Assembly (NCBI GenBank): GCA_963969595.1
Contig: OZ018414.1
Location: forward strand, 19,389,660 to 19,453,659
Source: Neckera pumila
Taxonomy: Eukaryota; Streptophyta; Bryopsida; Hypnales; Neckeraceae
Reading direction: 5' to 3'
Length of the DNA stretch: 64,000 nucleotides
In this document: one piece after another, positions 25,701 through 37,312 of the stretch
Layout: every line of letters begins with the position of its first letter
Numbering within the stretch: the stretch's first letter is position 1
Made by a program: the position numbers and the translations under genes
Notes under the pieces: model-generated
Told to the model about the DNA's origin: nothing
Databases searched by the model: none
What the model saw: the letters and a program-made list of their open reading frames with translations, nothing else

Positions 25701-28700
25701 AGTTCGGGTAGTCCAGGAGCTCCAAATCGCCGAGGCAGCGTATTCCGAACCGTCTGCATTTCAACTTCATGTCCAAGCAGACGATGATAGATATATCTAT
25801 AAAAAAGACCACATTATAATGCGTTACTCCAAGAGATTAAGTGAATTAGCGTGACAGAGAAATAATAACACACTTAAAAATGGGATACTCAGTTGAACGT
25901 AACCAGTTTACACAAGAAACCCAAACAAATCGAACTAAGTCTTTATGCTTACCCACTAACACTCGTCTCATCAACAGCAAATGTCTTCATAGCCACTTGC
26001 ATACGATCAAAACTTGTACTTTTCCATACGAAATCCACGCTGAAATTGTGATTCACATCGATAGGAACGCCCTGCAGTGTTCAAATGTCAAGACAATGGC
26101 CCTACGCAATCAAAGCAAGCCGGAATGGATCTCCGCACTTAATCACAAATAGAGTGCACATAAGCCCGCATTCTAGGCATATTTTAATCTATGTAACCGG
26201 TACCTACCTGACTGGCGCGCAACTCAAGAGCCACCTCCTCTTGAGCCGTAAGTTTGATCTGCAAATAGCAGAAAACCATAATCAAGTCCATTAGAAAGCA
26301 TCAAAATCAACCCCTGCAATTCAATACTACATAAGCACAATTAGATAATAATATAAAGAAACGTCAAACCTAGCTCTAGAAGGTCCACAACATGACATAC
26401 CACATGACCCACAGACTGCCATCCGGAGTGTGTTCCATCACCAGGATAACGCAGACGCAACTCATCTCCAGGAACCAACCGCAGTTCATTATCCTCCTGC
26501 ACAAATCAACACCGGCAATGACAGTTGATTACCATGAAAGCAAACAATATAAAGAACATCAAAGGTATGAAAGAACATCAAAGGTCTGATTCTTCAGTAA
26601 ATGTAATACAAACCTTGGGGAAGACAAAATAGGCAACTCTCTTCTTGTTGAGACCCACGTCCCACCGTACAGTAATGCTGTCCTTGCTTTGAGACTCTTT
26701 CATCATCTGCAACCCAAACATGGCAAGCTCTTTCAAAAATTGAATCTAGTACTTTCGAAACCTTCAACCTCAGGATCCCTAACGTAATCTAAAAAGGAAC
26801 AAAGAAAACCCTTCAAAATTCAAACTACAACTGGGATGTTGGTTTTTGATTTCATTGGTCCCGAATGCATTGCACAGTCTGACGCTAACTCCCCAGTAAA
26901 GCAGCACTGAGCCTTCATAACCTCTCTTTCAGGAATGATTATGAATAGACATTTGATTGGAAAGGGTAAGGCATTACCTTATCATAGTCGGCCTCCAGTT
27001 TAACCAACGGGCCAAAAACGTTTTGATACTGCCAAAACGATTAAGGTGTTAACGAGACAATGATAAGCTATACAGAATATGAGCACCAGGAGAACGCGTT
27101 GCCAGGTACTCACCAATCAAAGCAACAGCCGCAACAGATAATTTCCTTGACGCAAGAACTTACTTAAATGTCAACAGTGTACCTCCCGTAGGAACACTAT
27201 ACAACCTGTCGATCAAGCCACAAAACACAATAGCCACTAACCTGATAAGCATCTTCATACTTGAGTGCCACAGGCTGTGGTTCATCATCCACACCAGGCT
27301 TCTCAAGATCCTCCAAGGTGGCCTCTGGATTTGTCTTCCAGAGCTCCTCCACCTTGTTTATTTGCTGAGCACTTATTTGGCGTGCCCTAAGCTGTTCTTG
27401 TTCCGATGGAACCTGTGACCCGAATATTCAAATAAGAGACTAAACAAAAATATCCCGAAGTGACAAACAAGAGGCGCTAAAGCTACTTTACAGCCAAAGA
27501 AAACCGTCCCAGCATCAAAGTATCCCACGCTCTTGTGTCTAAATGCAAGAAACGATAAAGCACAACACATATGTATAGCTACAAACATTGGAGCCATCAG
27601 GTTGCCTGGTGCCCACCTTAACCAACCAATCCAAGAAACAACGGTCATCGATGAGAGGTAACCACTGGCTGAGATCCCAATTCATATCCTTCAATCCGTT
27701 AACGCTCAAACATGGCTCCCGGCAAAGAAGAACCACAACGCTTTCAGACTTCGCCGGAATGAAGCCTAACAAGAACACATTACGGCACCCGCAGTTGTAA
27801 CATTCCAGAATCGTTTCTCCCAACGGGCTATCCTTGTGTAAACAAACCTCTTTGTGCTTGGCCCGCACCTGAAAGTTTGAAACATGAGTAAATTTCATTT
27901 TCATTACAAATTGCTCTGTGAAATCCGCCTGATGCAAAATGTACTAATTTATCGCAATATATGCTAAAATGTTACAAAAGAAAACACGAAATTTTAACAC
28001 GACTACAACTACAACAGTAATACCCCTGGTCGCACTCGACTTCAATAAGACTTATTCATGACAAGAGAAACAGTTTCAAGTGTGATATTTCTGACTGCCG
28101 TGCTCGTCTCAGCAATTCTTAATTTGGACTAGCTGAAGCAACTTATGTGATACTACCCAGGTCTAAGCAGAAATGTTAACCATCCTGGAACCCTAAAAAC
28201 TCAGAAGACAAAGGTGATTGTTTGTGATCAATTGGCACAAGGCGAAATGATTAATCCATACATAATTGCCACTAATTTAAAAAGAATGTAAAACTTTCGG
28301 AACCGCATATGTGAAATAATGACGGCCATACACCCGAACCGAAGCATGAAAACCACGTTTCCAAATTCACGTCCAAAAAACAACCGAACGAACCTGAATT
28401 CACCAATAAGCCTGTAATCCTCGAATCCCTTGAGCAACATCTTGAACCAAAACCCTAATTCGAGGAAAAATACACACTACCGCCACAAAAGGTCTACAAA
28501 ATCAGCAGATGATATGCGATCCGGACGCATTGCCCCGCAAGTAACAAAACCAGTTCAGCACGTCGGCACGTTACACGGCATAAATCATTGAAATCAAGAT
28601 CCAAATTATCGTCCAAAATCTAAACCTAATTCGACTGGCGCCAAGAAAATGATTCATAAAATCACCAGAAGATTGACTATACGGGACCTGGACGTATTGC

Positions 28701-29945
28701 TCCAGAAGTTACAGAACTATTTGCAACACGTCAGCACGTTTTCACTGCATGGTACAGGCCGAAGAACCAAATTCACGTACAAAAACTAACCAAGGAAACG
28801 CAAACTCGTCGAAGTGATCTCCGTCCTGACAGAAATGAACATCTTGACCCTAAACCCTAATTTCGAGCGAAAATAGACCATACGCCACAAAAAGATCGAA
28901 ACAATCACCAAATGTTGATGATATGCGACCCGGAGGTATTCCCCGCGAGTTCCAGAAGTTCCAGAACTCATTCCGACACGTGCACACGTTAAAACGCATG
29001 AAATATCCAAACTCACGTCCAAAAATCAACCGAGCAAGCCTAAACTCATCACTCTCCCCGCCATCCTTGCACCGCTGACCAACATCTTGCACCCCTGAGC
29101 ACCTAAACCCTAATTTCCACCAGCGCCTCAAACAAGGTTCCCCAATTCACCAGATGATTGACAATATGCGACCTGGAGGTATCCCCCCGCGAGTCACAGA
29201 ACCATTCCCGGCACGTCGGCAAACTGAACCGCATGAAGCATCCAAATTCACGTCCAAACATCAAACGAGCAAACCTAAACTCATCACTCTCCCTCCCATC
29301 CCCCACGCCCTCCCCAACATCTTGCACCTAAACCCTAATTCCCACCTCCACCCCACCCCCACAAGAAAGGTTGCATAAAATCACCAGATGATTGACGATA
29401 TGCGACCCGGACGTATTCCCCCGCGAGTTACAAAACCACTTCCTGCAACTCGGCACATTACACCGCATAATACACGCCGGATTATGAATCCCACAGTACT
29501 TGCATGCATGCTCCGGCAGATGCCTCTTCCAATACTCGAGATTCTCCTCCTCCCCGGCGTCTTCAAAATTCAGCTCCCCAATCCCTGCCGTCACGCCGCC
29601 CACAATACTGCTCTTCCCCCCCTCGTCCAAATCACTCCCTCCTCCACCTCCTCCTCGTCCATCCCCGACGCTAATCGGACTGCCCAAGCCCTCCCCCCCG
29701 GGGACAGAAGGCTCCGTCCACACCGCTCCTCGCGGCTCCGCTGAAAAGCCCGGATACTCGTAATCGTCCCCCTGCGTGTTCAATTCCAGAAACGTGTATG
29801 CGTCCGCGGCTTGTGAGGATCGCAAGTGCTGCTGCTGCTGTTGTTGGAGTTGTTGGAGTTGTTGCTGCTGTTGGAGTTGTTGTTGTTGCTGCTGTTGCTG
29901 TTGCTGCAAGGCCGCCTCGAAGAGCGAGGACGCCTGGCCGGCCAT
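19780..29945 (-). CDS. UPF1: UPF1 RNA helicase (regulator of nonsense transcripts 1), 25 exons
   Basis: ATP-dependent 5'-3' RNA helicase, the core of nonsense-mediated decay; it acts in the cytoplasm with UPF2/UPF3. Exons, 5' to 3' on the minus strand: 29945-29385, 27868-27617, 27412-27242, 27028-26978, 26706-26614, 26496-26401, 26258-26208, 26071-25953, 25796-25688, 25397-25275, 25068-24997, 24786-24715, 24552-24486, 24120-23978, 23758-23687, 23505-23377, 23116-22961, 22772-22659, 22411-22313, 22213-22136, 21975-21841, 21576-21348, 21015-20372, 20099-19986, 19881-19780. All use GT-AG; the frame is intact for 1283 residues, close to the roughly 1250 of plant UPF1. Domains: Gln tract (14-39); Cys/His zinc domain for UPF2 binding, from C148 CxxC; Walker A GPPGTGKT (518-525); motif II DEST (664-667); GDHCQLGP (from 689); ALTRAR (890-895); Gly/Ser/Gln-rich tail with many SQ/TQ sites, the type phosphorylated by SMG1. 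The start codon sits in a strong CCGCCATGG context. Confidence 0.97.
25398..25472 (-). other. Possible 75-nt in-frame extension of UPF1 exon 10
   Basis: Upstream of the canonical acceptor at 25397 a second acceptor (pyrimidine-rich tract ending CTCTAG) would start the exon at 25472. It adds 25 codons, IEYHARG...YVDQQ, in frame and without a stop, just before [11 protein letters not shown] and Walker A. The proximal acceptor (GATCAACAG) has a weak pyrimidine tract, so the distal one may really be used. Known UPF1 proteins join SQ directly to V here. Confidence 0.45.
28190..29470 (-). repeat. Degenerate tandem array in UPF1 intron 1
   Basis: Roughly five to six diverged units, spaced about 160-243 bp, repeat the segment that spans the end of UPF1 exon 1 and the start of intron 1. 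The unit core, read on +, is CACCAGATGATTGACGATAT followed by GCGACCCGGA; it recurs near 29384, 29150, 28910, 28664 and 28503, with a weak copy near 28200. Each unit also carries a CTAAACCCTAATT box (29333, 29103, 28853, with variants near 28623 and 28451). The copy at 29150 still encodes a near-match to exon 1 ([10 protein letters not shown]) and still has a GT after it. Confidence 0.8.
29828..29906 (-). repeat. CAG/CAA repeat encoding the UPF1 Gln tract
   Basis: On the coding strand this is a run of CAG and CAA codons with a few CTC/TTG-type Leu interruptions, encoding residues 14-39 (Q runs broken by L). The mixed codons suggest moderate stability. The tract precedes the conserved [12 protein letters not shown] block and is not part of the known UPF1 fold. 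Confidence 0.8.
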
Positions 29946-31035
29946 GGCGGATGGGCACCTGCTCTAGGGTTTGGCGCTCATGAGCTATGGCGGACCTGCA
30001 CTGGAGAAGAGGAAAGGGTGTACCACGGATCGTCTTGTGCGATTGAATGCCTGCAGGGGACTGCACTGGGGCTTAGGTTTTCAGCAATACAGTAATAGCT
30101 GCTGGTTTCCTTCAGGTGGAACACATGCTTACCATATTAGGAAGTGTTGTGGGGAACCGACTTGGAGGACACGTTCGCCTCTGTCCTTGGGAAACTGGAA
30201 TCGGTCAGTTGCAAGTAACTTACTGAACACGTTGCTGGGAGCAGAGTGTTTTTTTCATTTTGGAGAAGGAGCCAGTTGTTTCTTCAATAACGCACTAAGG
30301 TAGGAGGCTCATAAACCGACCATCTAAGGGATAATCGGGACTTCTGTAGGAAAATCAGTAGAGCGTGACATTTTTCACATATTTTGGGTAGAAAGAAAAA
30401 AGAGACAGTTCATTGACAATTTACATTGTAGTTTTTTGACTTAGAATGAATTAATTATAAATTTTCAAAGTGAAAGGTGCGTAGGTAGCTATTGGTGCTT
30501 ATAGATTGACCAATCTTCAATCAAAATCAACATTTGAATGGAGCACTTCAAACTAAGGATGTTTCTATAATTTTGGCTCTCAGAGAATGATCCTTTCATC
30601 ATGCTTTCAATTATTGTAACCTTACATGAATCTATATTTTATTTAAAGGGATTCAAGAACATAATTGATATTCCCCAAGTGCATTGAACAAGTTGTGATC
30701 CATTTTTGGAACTCTCTGCACTATTTATGACGGTTCTATAGGGCGATTCTAAATGTTTGCTCACAATTCAAGCCTCCTACCTTAGTATGTCTTGTTGCTG
30801 TTTCCACAACCAAAATAAAAGTAAATGTAATTTTCTAATCTTTTTAATTCATAAAAAATCTTGGAAATTGAATATATTTTCTAACATGAGTTGGAACACC
30901 ATGAAACAAAGCTTGTGCACCCCTCTTCACCAAGGGCTTTCTAACGGTACCAAGCACGTGACCACGAGACGCACAATCCAAGAGATCTCGTCGTAACAAA
31001 CAAAACATACTACAAACAAACTCTACTTTAAAGCA
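29946..31035. other. UPF1 5' flank and downstream intergenic DNA
   Basis: The first 350 bp beyond the UPF1 start are GC-richer and should hold the 5' UTR and promoter. The open frame 29971-30303 (+) has no recognisable domain and is probably chance. Beyond 30,300 the DNA turns AT-rich and I see nothing in it. Confidence 0.4.
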
Positions 31036-31066
31036 ATGGATGGATGGATGGATGGATGGATGGATG
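31036..31066. repeat. (GGAT)n microsatellite
   Basis: About seven and a half tandem TGGA/GGAT units. Confidence 0.95.
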
Positions 31067-32499
31067 TGATATTTGGGTGATACTTGGTGATATTTGTATG
31101 AAAATTAGGTGATACCAAGGCAAAAATTTGGCTATCGGTCTTCAAATATAGTAATAGTCTGCCTATTTTGATCCCCAAAAAATGAAATTTTCCTTTACAA
31201 AAAATAGCCAATATCTTTTGGCTATAGCCAATTGGCAAAAAATCGTGCATAAAACAAACACGGGCTAGAAAGTACTGAGATTTACAGAACTTATAACTTG
31301 GTAAAGCCTTGTATTTTGACATTTGGATATCCACCCTTAAGACCCACAAACCACTTTTATTACAATTTTATTTACACAATTCTTTAATCAAAATTAGCAA
31401 TTTCATATGTATTTTACATAGAAATGGTAATGCTTGGGGCGGAAAAAGACTAATACTTTTATTTACAAGAAGTAAATATTTATTTTGAAATGGTGTAATT
31501 TGGACCCTCAATGCTTCTCCAAAGGACTTGTCACAACAGGGTTGAGACAACTATATTCAATTATGGCTTTGTGTGATACGTGAAACCTTTTGTTAAGCGA
31601 TTCGTGGATTTTGGATACACTAGTTTTTTAGCATTTTGAAAATTCATAGTTTATTCACATGGTGACCAAAAAATGAATTCAAAAGAAGTAGATCCCTTTT
31701 TATTGATGACAATCAACAACAAAAGCATATATCATGCAAAAATAGGAGCCACTTTCAAATCCTTTTGTGGATAATTTTTGGAGCTATTACCTAACCTATT
31801 GAATAAAATACCCTAAAGCACTATATTGCATTTTTCTTTTCATGTTTTGGAGTTGCCTTGTATTCTATATCTTTTACTAGCTGAATATTGAAACACAATT
31901 ATAGTGAGCAAATTTGTGTGATGTAATTTTTTTATGAAGCTTATTTGCATCACTTTTAATTATGAATGATGGTAACTGAAATTAAACCCTAGAGGTCTAA
32001 GCATCCCAAAAGTGGATGTGCCTTAGTTAACCTTGATAAGTTCAAAATAATCATTTTTTGGTATTTGTATTAAACTAACAAAATGAAGCTTGACAAGTTT
32101 TGTTCCTACTCCACCTTAAAAATTTGACAAAAATTAGAAATTGAAAGAAATATAGCAATTGTAAGATCTATGTATTAGGATCCAAATTACACAATTCAGT
32201 GTGTATTTCATTTGCATTTTTTAATATTTTTTAATATTTAATTATAAAACTATGTTTTTCATACTAACCTTCATTTAGTAAAAAATTTAAACTATTCTAA
32301 TATATATTAGAATTGGTATAAATTCATTTTTATATTTTACTTCAAAAAATCACAATAATTTGACTTCTCCATGAAAAATTCTTAAAAATACAAATTCAAT
32401 AAGAAATAAATCTCTATCACAAGTAAAAACCATCTACATTTCATCATACTACTAAAATCATAACTCCCTCTGTAATATCACAAATGCTACCATTAATAA

Positions 32500-33152
32500 T
32501 AGGGGCTCATGCTTGCTATGCTACGCATTCATTGTATCACATATTAGTAAAATTTTGATATATTTGAATAGAATGCATGATAATGATTTCAATAAGTCTT
32601 TGAAATAATTAATTTTAATGTTTTGTAAAAATATTTTCAATCATGCATACATAAAAATAATACTTTCACACAATGTTATATTACAAAAATAGAGTAGTAG
32701 TTTGCAATCACCTATGTAATATCACTTTTACAGCTTTTATGATTTCAAAATTCTATTGCTACTACCAAATGATTTGAGAAATTTATTCAATTGAAACAAT
32801 TTTGGATTTCACAACAATTTTTGGGTAGATTGTCAACTCAATTCTCCACTATAAAAATTTAAAGCTCAAAACTCTGTAGTGTAAAAGTTTTAAGTTAAAA
32901 ATGTTCAAAGTCAAAAAATCCAGTCCCACAATGTGCTGAAAAATTTGTTTTTTTCACTTTAAACGTAGATATCTTGCAATCTGTGCGGTCAAAAATTCTG
33001 AAATTTTTTCCACACGTTCTCATACTAGTTAGGTGTAAGATATCATGGTTAGATGTGCAAAAAAAATATTTTTAATTTTTTTTCACTCTTTGCTAAAAAA
33101 ATGGCAGTTTTGGGTGTTTTTTTGACAGAAAAAGACCTTGGGCCTTTAGGGG
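32500..33152. mobile_element. Class A TTAA element, partial, reverse orientation
   Basis: The right end GGGCCTTTAGGGG is followed by TTAA at 33153-33156. Going leftwards, the reverse complement matches the class A left end (CAAAACTGCCATTT, TAACCATGATATCTTA, CACAGATTGCAAGATAT). The left boundary is not recognisable, so the start given is approximate. Confidence 0.55.
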
Positions 33153-34521
33153 TTAAGTCGACAAGCATGATGCTAATGAATATTTTTGTGATGCAGATGG
33201 TGAACCAAACCAAGTGCAACAAGATGGAAAAAATAATGGTTTTAGTGAATTTCTAGAGCTTCCATGTACTAAATTGTCCCTCATGTCCAAAACACACATG
33301 TAACCAAAGAATGATTATTAAAAATCTATATTACTCAGTGAAAAGCAGTATCTTAAAGATCTTGAAGATGTGGCCGCCAAGAAGGAAGAAGTTGTAAAAG
33401 AACAAAAAAGAAAGTAGTAAAAAGAAAGAGCCAATAAAAATAAGAAGGCGTATGGAAAAAAGTCACAAGGAAAGCAAGGAAGGTTGAGGTAGCAAGATCT
33501 AAGAAGAAGCATAATGAAATGTAAAGTTTGAAGAATGTCAAAGCTCTATGAAACAAACTATATACTACTATACAAGTGAACATCATTATAGTAGGATACA
33601 AGGCACCTGAAAGTAAAATTTATATTCAATTTAAAATAGCATAAATGTTTCCTCTTCAATTTTTATACTTACCCCTTATGTCTTACATGTAGTGTACTAT
33701 TTTTTATGATGAGTTACCTCTTTAAAGTAAATCCCTATTAATATTCCTTTTGCACTCGCCTTTTGCAAATACATATTAGAAAGGATGGTAGAGGAGGTGC
33801 ATATATGAACATCCCTTGCTTATCGTGCGCAATTTTAAACACATTTTTGTATTCCCTCTGTCCCGAAGTGATTGACCATCTTTCCAAAAGTAGATGTCCA
33901 TAATTGATTGTCTACTACTTCAAATTTTAGTTATATGAAGATGCAATTCATGAAATAGTCAATATGTCACAATAAGAGTTTCATGAATTGTATCTTCATT
34001 GCAAATCGTTGAGTAAATGAAGACTTAATATGTCTGTGAAACTTAAATAATTAGCACAACATTTAAATCTCTTAATTTCAGTCAATGTCAATGTAATAAC
34101 ATCCAATCTACATGTCTGCATTCATTATTGTACCAAATTTTCAAATTTCACCTTAATCTTGAGAAAAGTTTGTCATGAGAGCATATACTTGTATTCTATT
34201 TGTCCACCTATGTTGTCTAATCATGACAATGGAAGTTTACATTTGTATCAAGTCATTTGAAATATTATGACAATTGATTGTAGTACAAAGAATGGAGAGA
34301 AGGAATTCAAATATGAGTCTTGTTTAGTATTCCCTACCTATTTTGCTTGGTGCTATTATATTTTGATTTTCAACACCTAAACATTTGTATAAAATGAATA
34401 CCAAAATAAACTATAATCCCGTAGAAATGAACGAAAAATTCTCATCTTGAGCTGCCATTTTCATAAGGTGCATACATAATATCATAATAAACACTAAATT
34501 AAACTTGTAATGCAAGCTTAA

Positions 34522-35890
34522 CCCCAAAATGACCGTGGAATTTCTTGAGCTTCTAGGAATGTGCTCTAAATTGAACAAAAAGCCAAAATTTTGTTAAGTT
34601 GCATCATTTTTTTCTAAATTGTAACCGTATAAAATCAAACTAGACATGTTAGAGATCACATTAGAAAAGAAAACACAACAATATATCTTATGGATTGAAA
34701 GGTTATAATGTTTAATCATGAAGGTGTTAAAACTATGAAAGTGATTTGAAGTCTTTTAACCCCTAAATGACGGACCCATGACCATGGATTTCAAACAGTT
34801 TGCTACCATTTTCCAACTAGATATGTATGAAAAATTTTATATTTATTTTTTAGAGATGAAAGTACATGTCTTCTTTACTTCAAAAAAAATTTAGATTTTT
34901 TAATAGAAAATTATTTTTTTTTTAAATTTTGAAGAAAAAGTAATGAAAAATCATATTAAATAGAAAAATATTTCAAAAAATCTGAAAATTTCACCATAAG
35001 TGTATATCACAATGACAAACATCATGGTGTAAACTCAATTTCCGTGTCATTCTATAATTAGAAATAATAGACATAGAAAATACACCCAATATTCAAACTG
35101 CAATAAAATATGCAATATTAGGAATTTTTTCAAAATTCAAATTGGAGTAGAAATTAGAGTAGATGACCTTCATTTTGTTAGCTTGACTCAAACTCAAAGA
35201 ATATCATTTTTGTGGAGAAATTTCAGATTTAAAGCTAGGAGCAACAACTTCCAAAACACTCTAAAATAGCATATTTTGTGATCCGTTTTTTTAGTAGCTT
35301 CTCATTTCCGTGAAGACAAAAATTAGAAAGAGTACAAACTCAATTGGATACTCTTCATAATCCAATGTGAAAAGGTCAACAAGGAAAAGGAGGATGAAAA
35401 ATGCTTTTGAACTCTGCTTGCCTCAACAGTATTGTCATTGGAACGCCACAGAATGGCGTCTGCGGCGTTCCAGGGTTAATCCTCTTTTGACATGTCAAAT
35501 CTAAAAAGTTGGTCACCAAAAAAATATGAGGTTAAAGGGCCTAACATGCATAACTCCAATCAATTTATGACTTCTCAAAATCTACTCTACAATTTTTTTA
35601 AATGAATTTCTATTGTGATTTTTTCTTAAAGATCTAGTGTATTTGAGGCTCATTTCCAAAAGCCCTCAACACTACGGAAAGTGAAGATTGCAATGGACAC
35701 CCGTGCACAAAATCTTGAATAGAAAATTTAGAATCAATCATTTTGATAATCAAATTTTTGAAGCTAAAACTGAACTTCAAATAGAATTTTTCAAAAATAT
35801 AAACTATTAAAAATAATAATTTGGTAAGGTTTTATTTAACTCAAAAAATTGGTCAAGGACACAATTTCTGTCCTCAGGGTCATTTTGGGG
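34522..35890. mobile_element. TTAA element of size class B (about 649 bp) with a nested insertion
   Basis: TTAA at 34518-34521 and 35891-35894, with perfect 13-bp inverted termini CCCCAAAATGACC. Without the nested 716-bp element and one TTAA it is 649 bp, against 645 bp for the related reverse-orientation copy at 6181-6825. Shared blocks include TTGAGCTTCTAGGAAT, GGGCCTAACATGCA and CTTTCCGTAGTATTGAGGGC (reverse strand). Confidence 0.82.
34760..35475. mobile_element. TTAA element of size class C, 716 bp, nested
   Basis: TTAA at 34756-34759 and 35476-35479; ends CCCCTAAATGACGG and (inward) CCCTGGAACGCC. It lies inside the class B element. The uninterrupted class B copy at 6.2-6.8 kb reads TCAA at the equivalent position. 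A GC-rich palindrome (GGAACGCC/GGCGTTCC) sits at the right end. Confidence 0.85.
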
Positions 35891-37312
35891 TTAAAGGTTA
35901 TATTTAGACTCCACCTCCATCATACTTGTTCAAGAGTCACACTCAAACTCCTTCTCAATCATTGTAGATGATAGTCACTATTACTGCAAAGCCTCCTTTG
36001 CTTTGTTCCAAAACCAATATTCAATGAAAACTTGTCAATGTTGCAAAATGATCAATTTCAAGAAATCTCCATCAATTTGAATACAATGTTAGATGTCAAT
36101 TGAAGGCTCATTATGAAAACAGGCATTTCTATGGTTTTATGCTAACTTTCGAGATCTAATAAAAAGAATTCACTCAAGTTCAAATAGTAGTTGTTTTTTC
36201 AAATTGCTAGATTTTCTTCTCTTGTGTAATTAAAAAAAATATCCTCTCTTTATTTACTTTGAAATTCAAGGTATACCAAAAAATTGACTAGCCTCTCAAG
36301 AATGGTAGATATGCATTTTAGGCAAGAATCTAGGTGGGACAATATTGCAAAAAGGTCACAATTGGAAGTTTGTTTAGCCAACAGAGGTTTGCAAATCATA
36401 GATGTGGATGCATCTTTGATTAGAAATTTCAAAATAATCATTTTGGATATTGTTTTGATTAAACAAAGGAAATGAAGCTTGACAAGTTTTCTTTATACTC
36501 CATCTTATAATTTTGATTTTTTTTTAAATTGAAAGAATTATTGCAATTGCAATCTCTATGTGTTAGAATCCAAATTAGACGACATTGTGTGTATTCCATT
36601 CATATTTTTTCTTCTTAAATGGTTTAATACTTTTTAAATAGCAAAATATGTTTTTCATTCCATCCTTCATTTTCATACATATTGTCACTTTGATAAAAAT
36701 TTATTTTGATTTATTTACTTCAAAAAATCACAAAAATTTGAATTTCCATCATTTTTTTTGAAAACAAAATTGTGCTTATTCACAACGACAAAATTATCAA
36801 ATTTTTATATCTCAATTATATTAAAGTACAAATCTATCTTTGACAGACGCATTTGACTATAAAATCATGTTTGGGTGGGAAATGTAAAACAAGTACTAAT
36901 TGATAAATCTTCTCACCAATCTCCATTGCTACATGTATGTATTGAAAAAAATTCAAATGTTTTTGTTACATCTTTTTACAATGATAGACAACCCATAATA
37001 TCATGTACAAAAATAATAAGATTGATATTTGAACACAATTTAAAAGGAAAAATTTAGCTCAACCTTTTTCAAAAGGTTGAGACTTAATTAACTGTCAACA
37101 TGAGATAAATGCCTACTCTAACTTCAAAATATTGAATCTAACATTGAAAGTACAGTGGAATATCATTGCCCTATCATCTTCATTAGCAAGATATTGTATA
37201 TTTATTGCGACCAGATTTTCAGAGGTCATTTAAAAACTTACAAGAATTCAGTAGTTTAGAAAGACTTCGTGACAACAAAAGTACATACACAGTTGCCAAA
37301 ACAATACATTCT

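Noticed and set aside
28190..29470. Extra coding exons in UPF1 intron 1 (open frames with [14 protein letters not shown] text)
   Set aside because: They are degenerate copies of the exon 1 end, lack acceptor sites, and are not needed for an intact UPF1 frame.
29388..30303. Plus-strand frames opposite UPF1 exon 1, including poly-Leu/Cys runs
   Set aside because: Antisense translations of the Gln repeat and the GC-rich exon.
34756..35479. Class C ends read as PIF/Harbinger (TTA/TAA duplication)
   Set aside because: The 3-bp flanks are not identical in direct orientation; only TTAA repeats on both sides, and empty-site relatives read TCAA.
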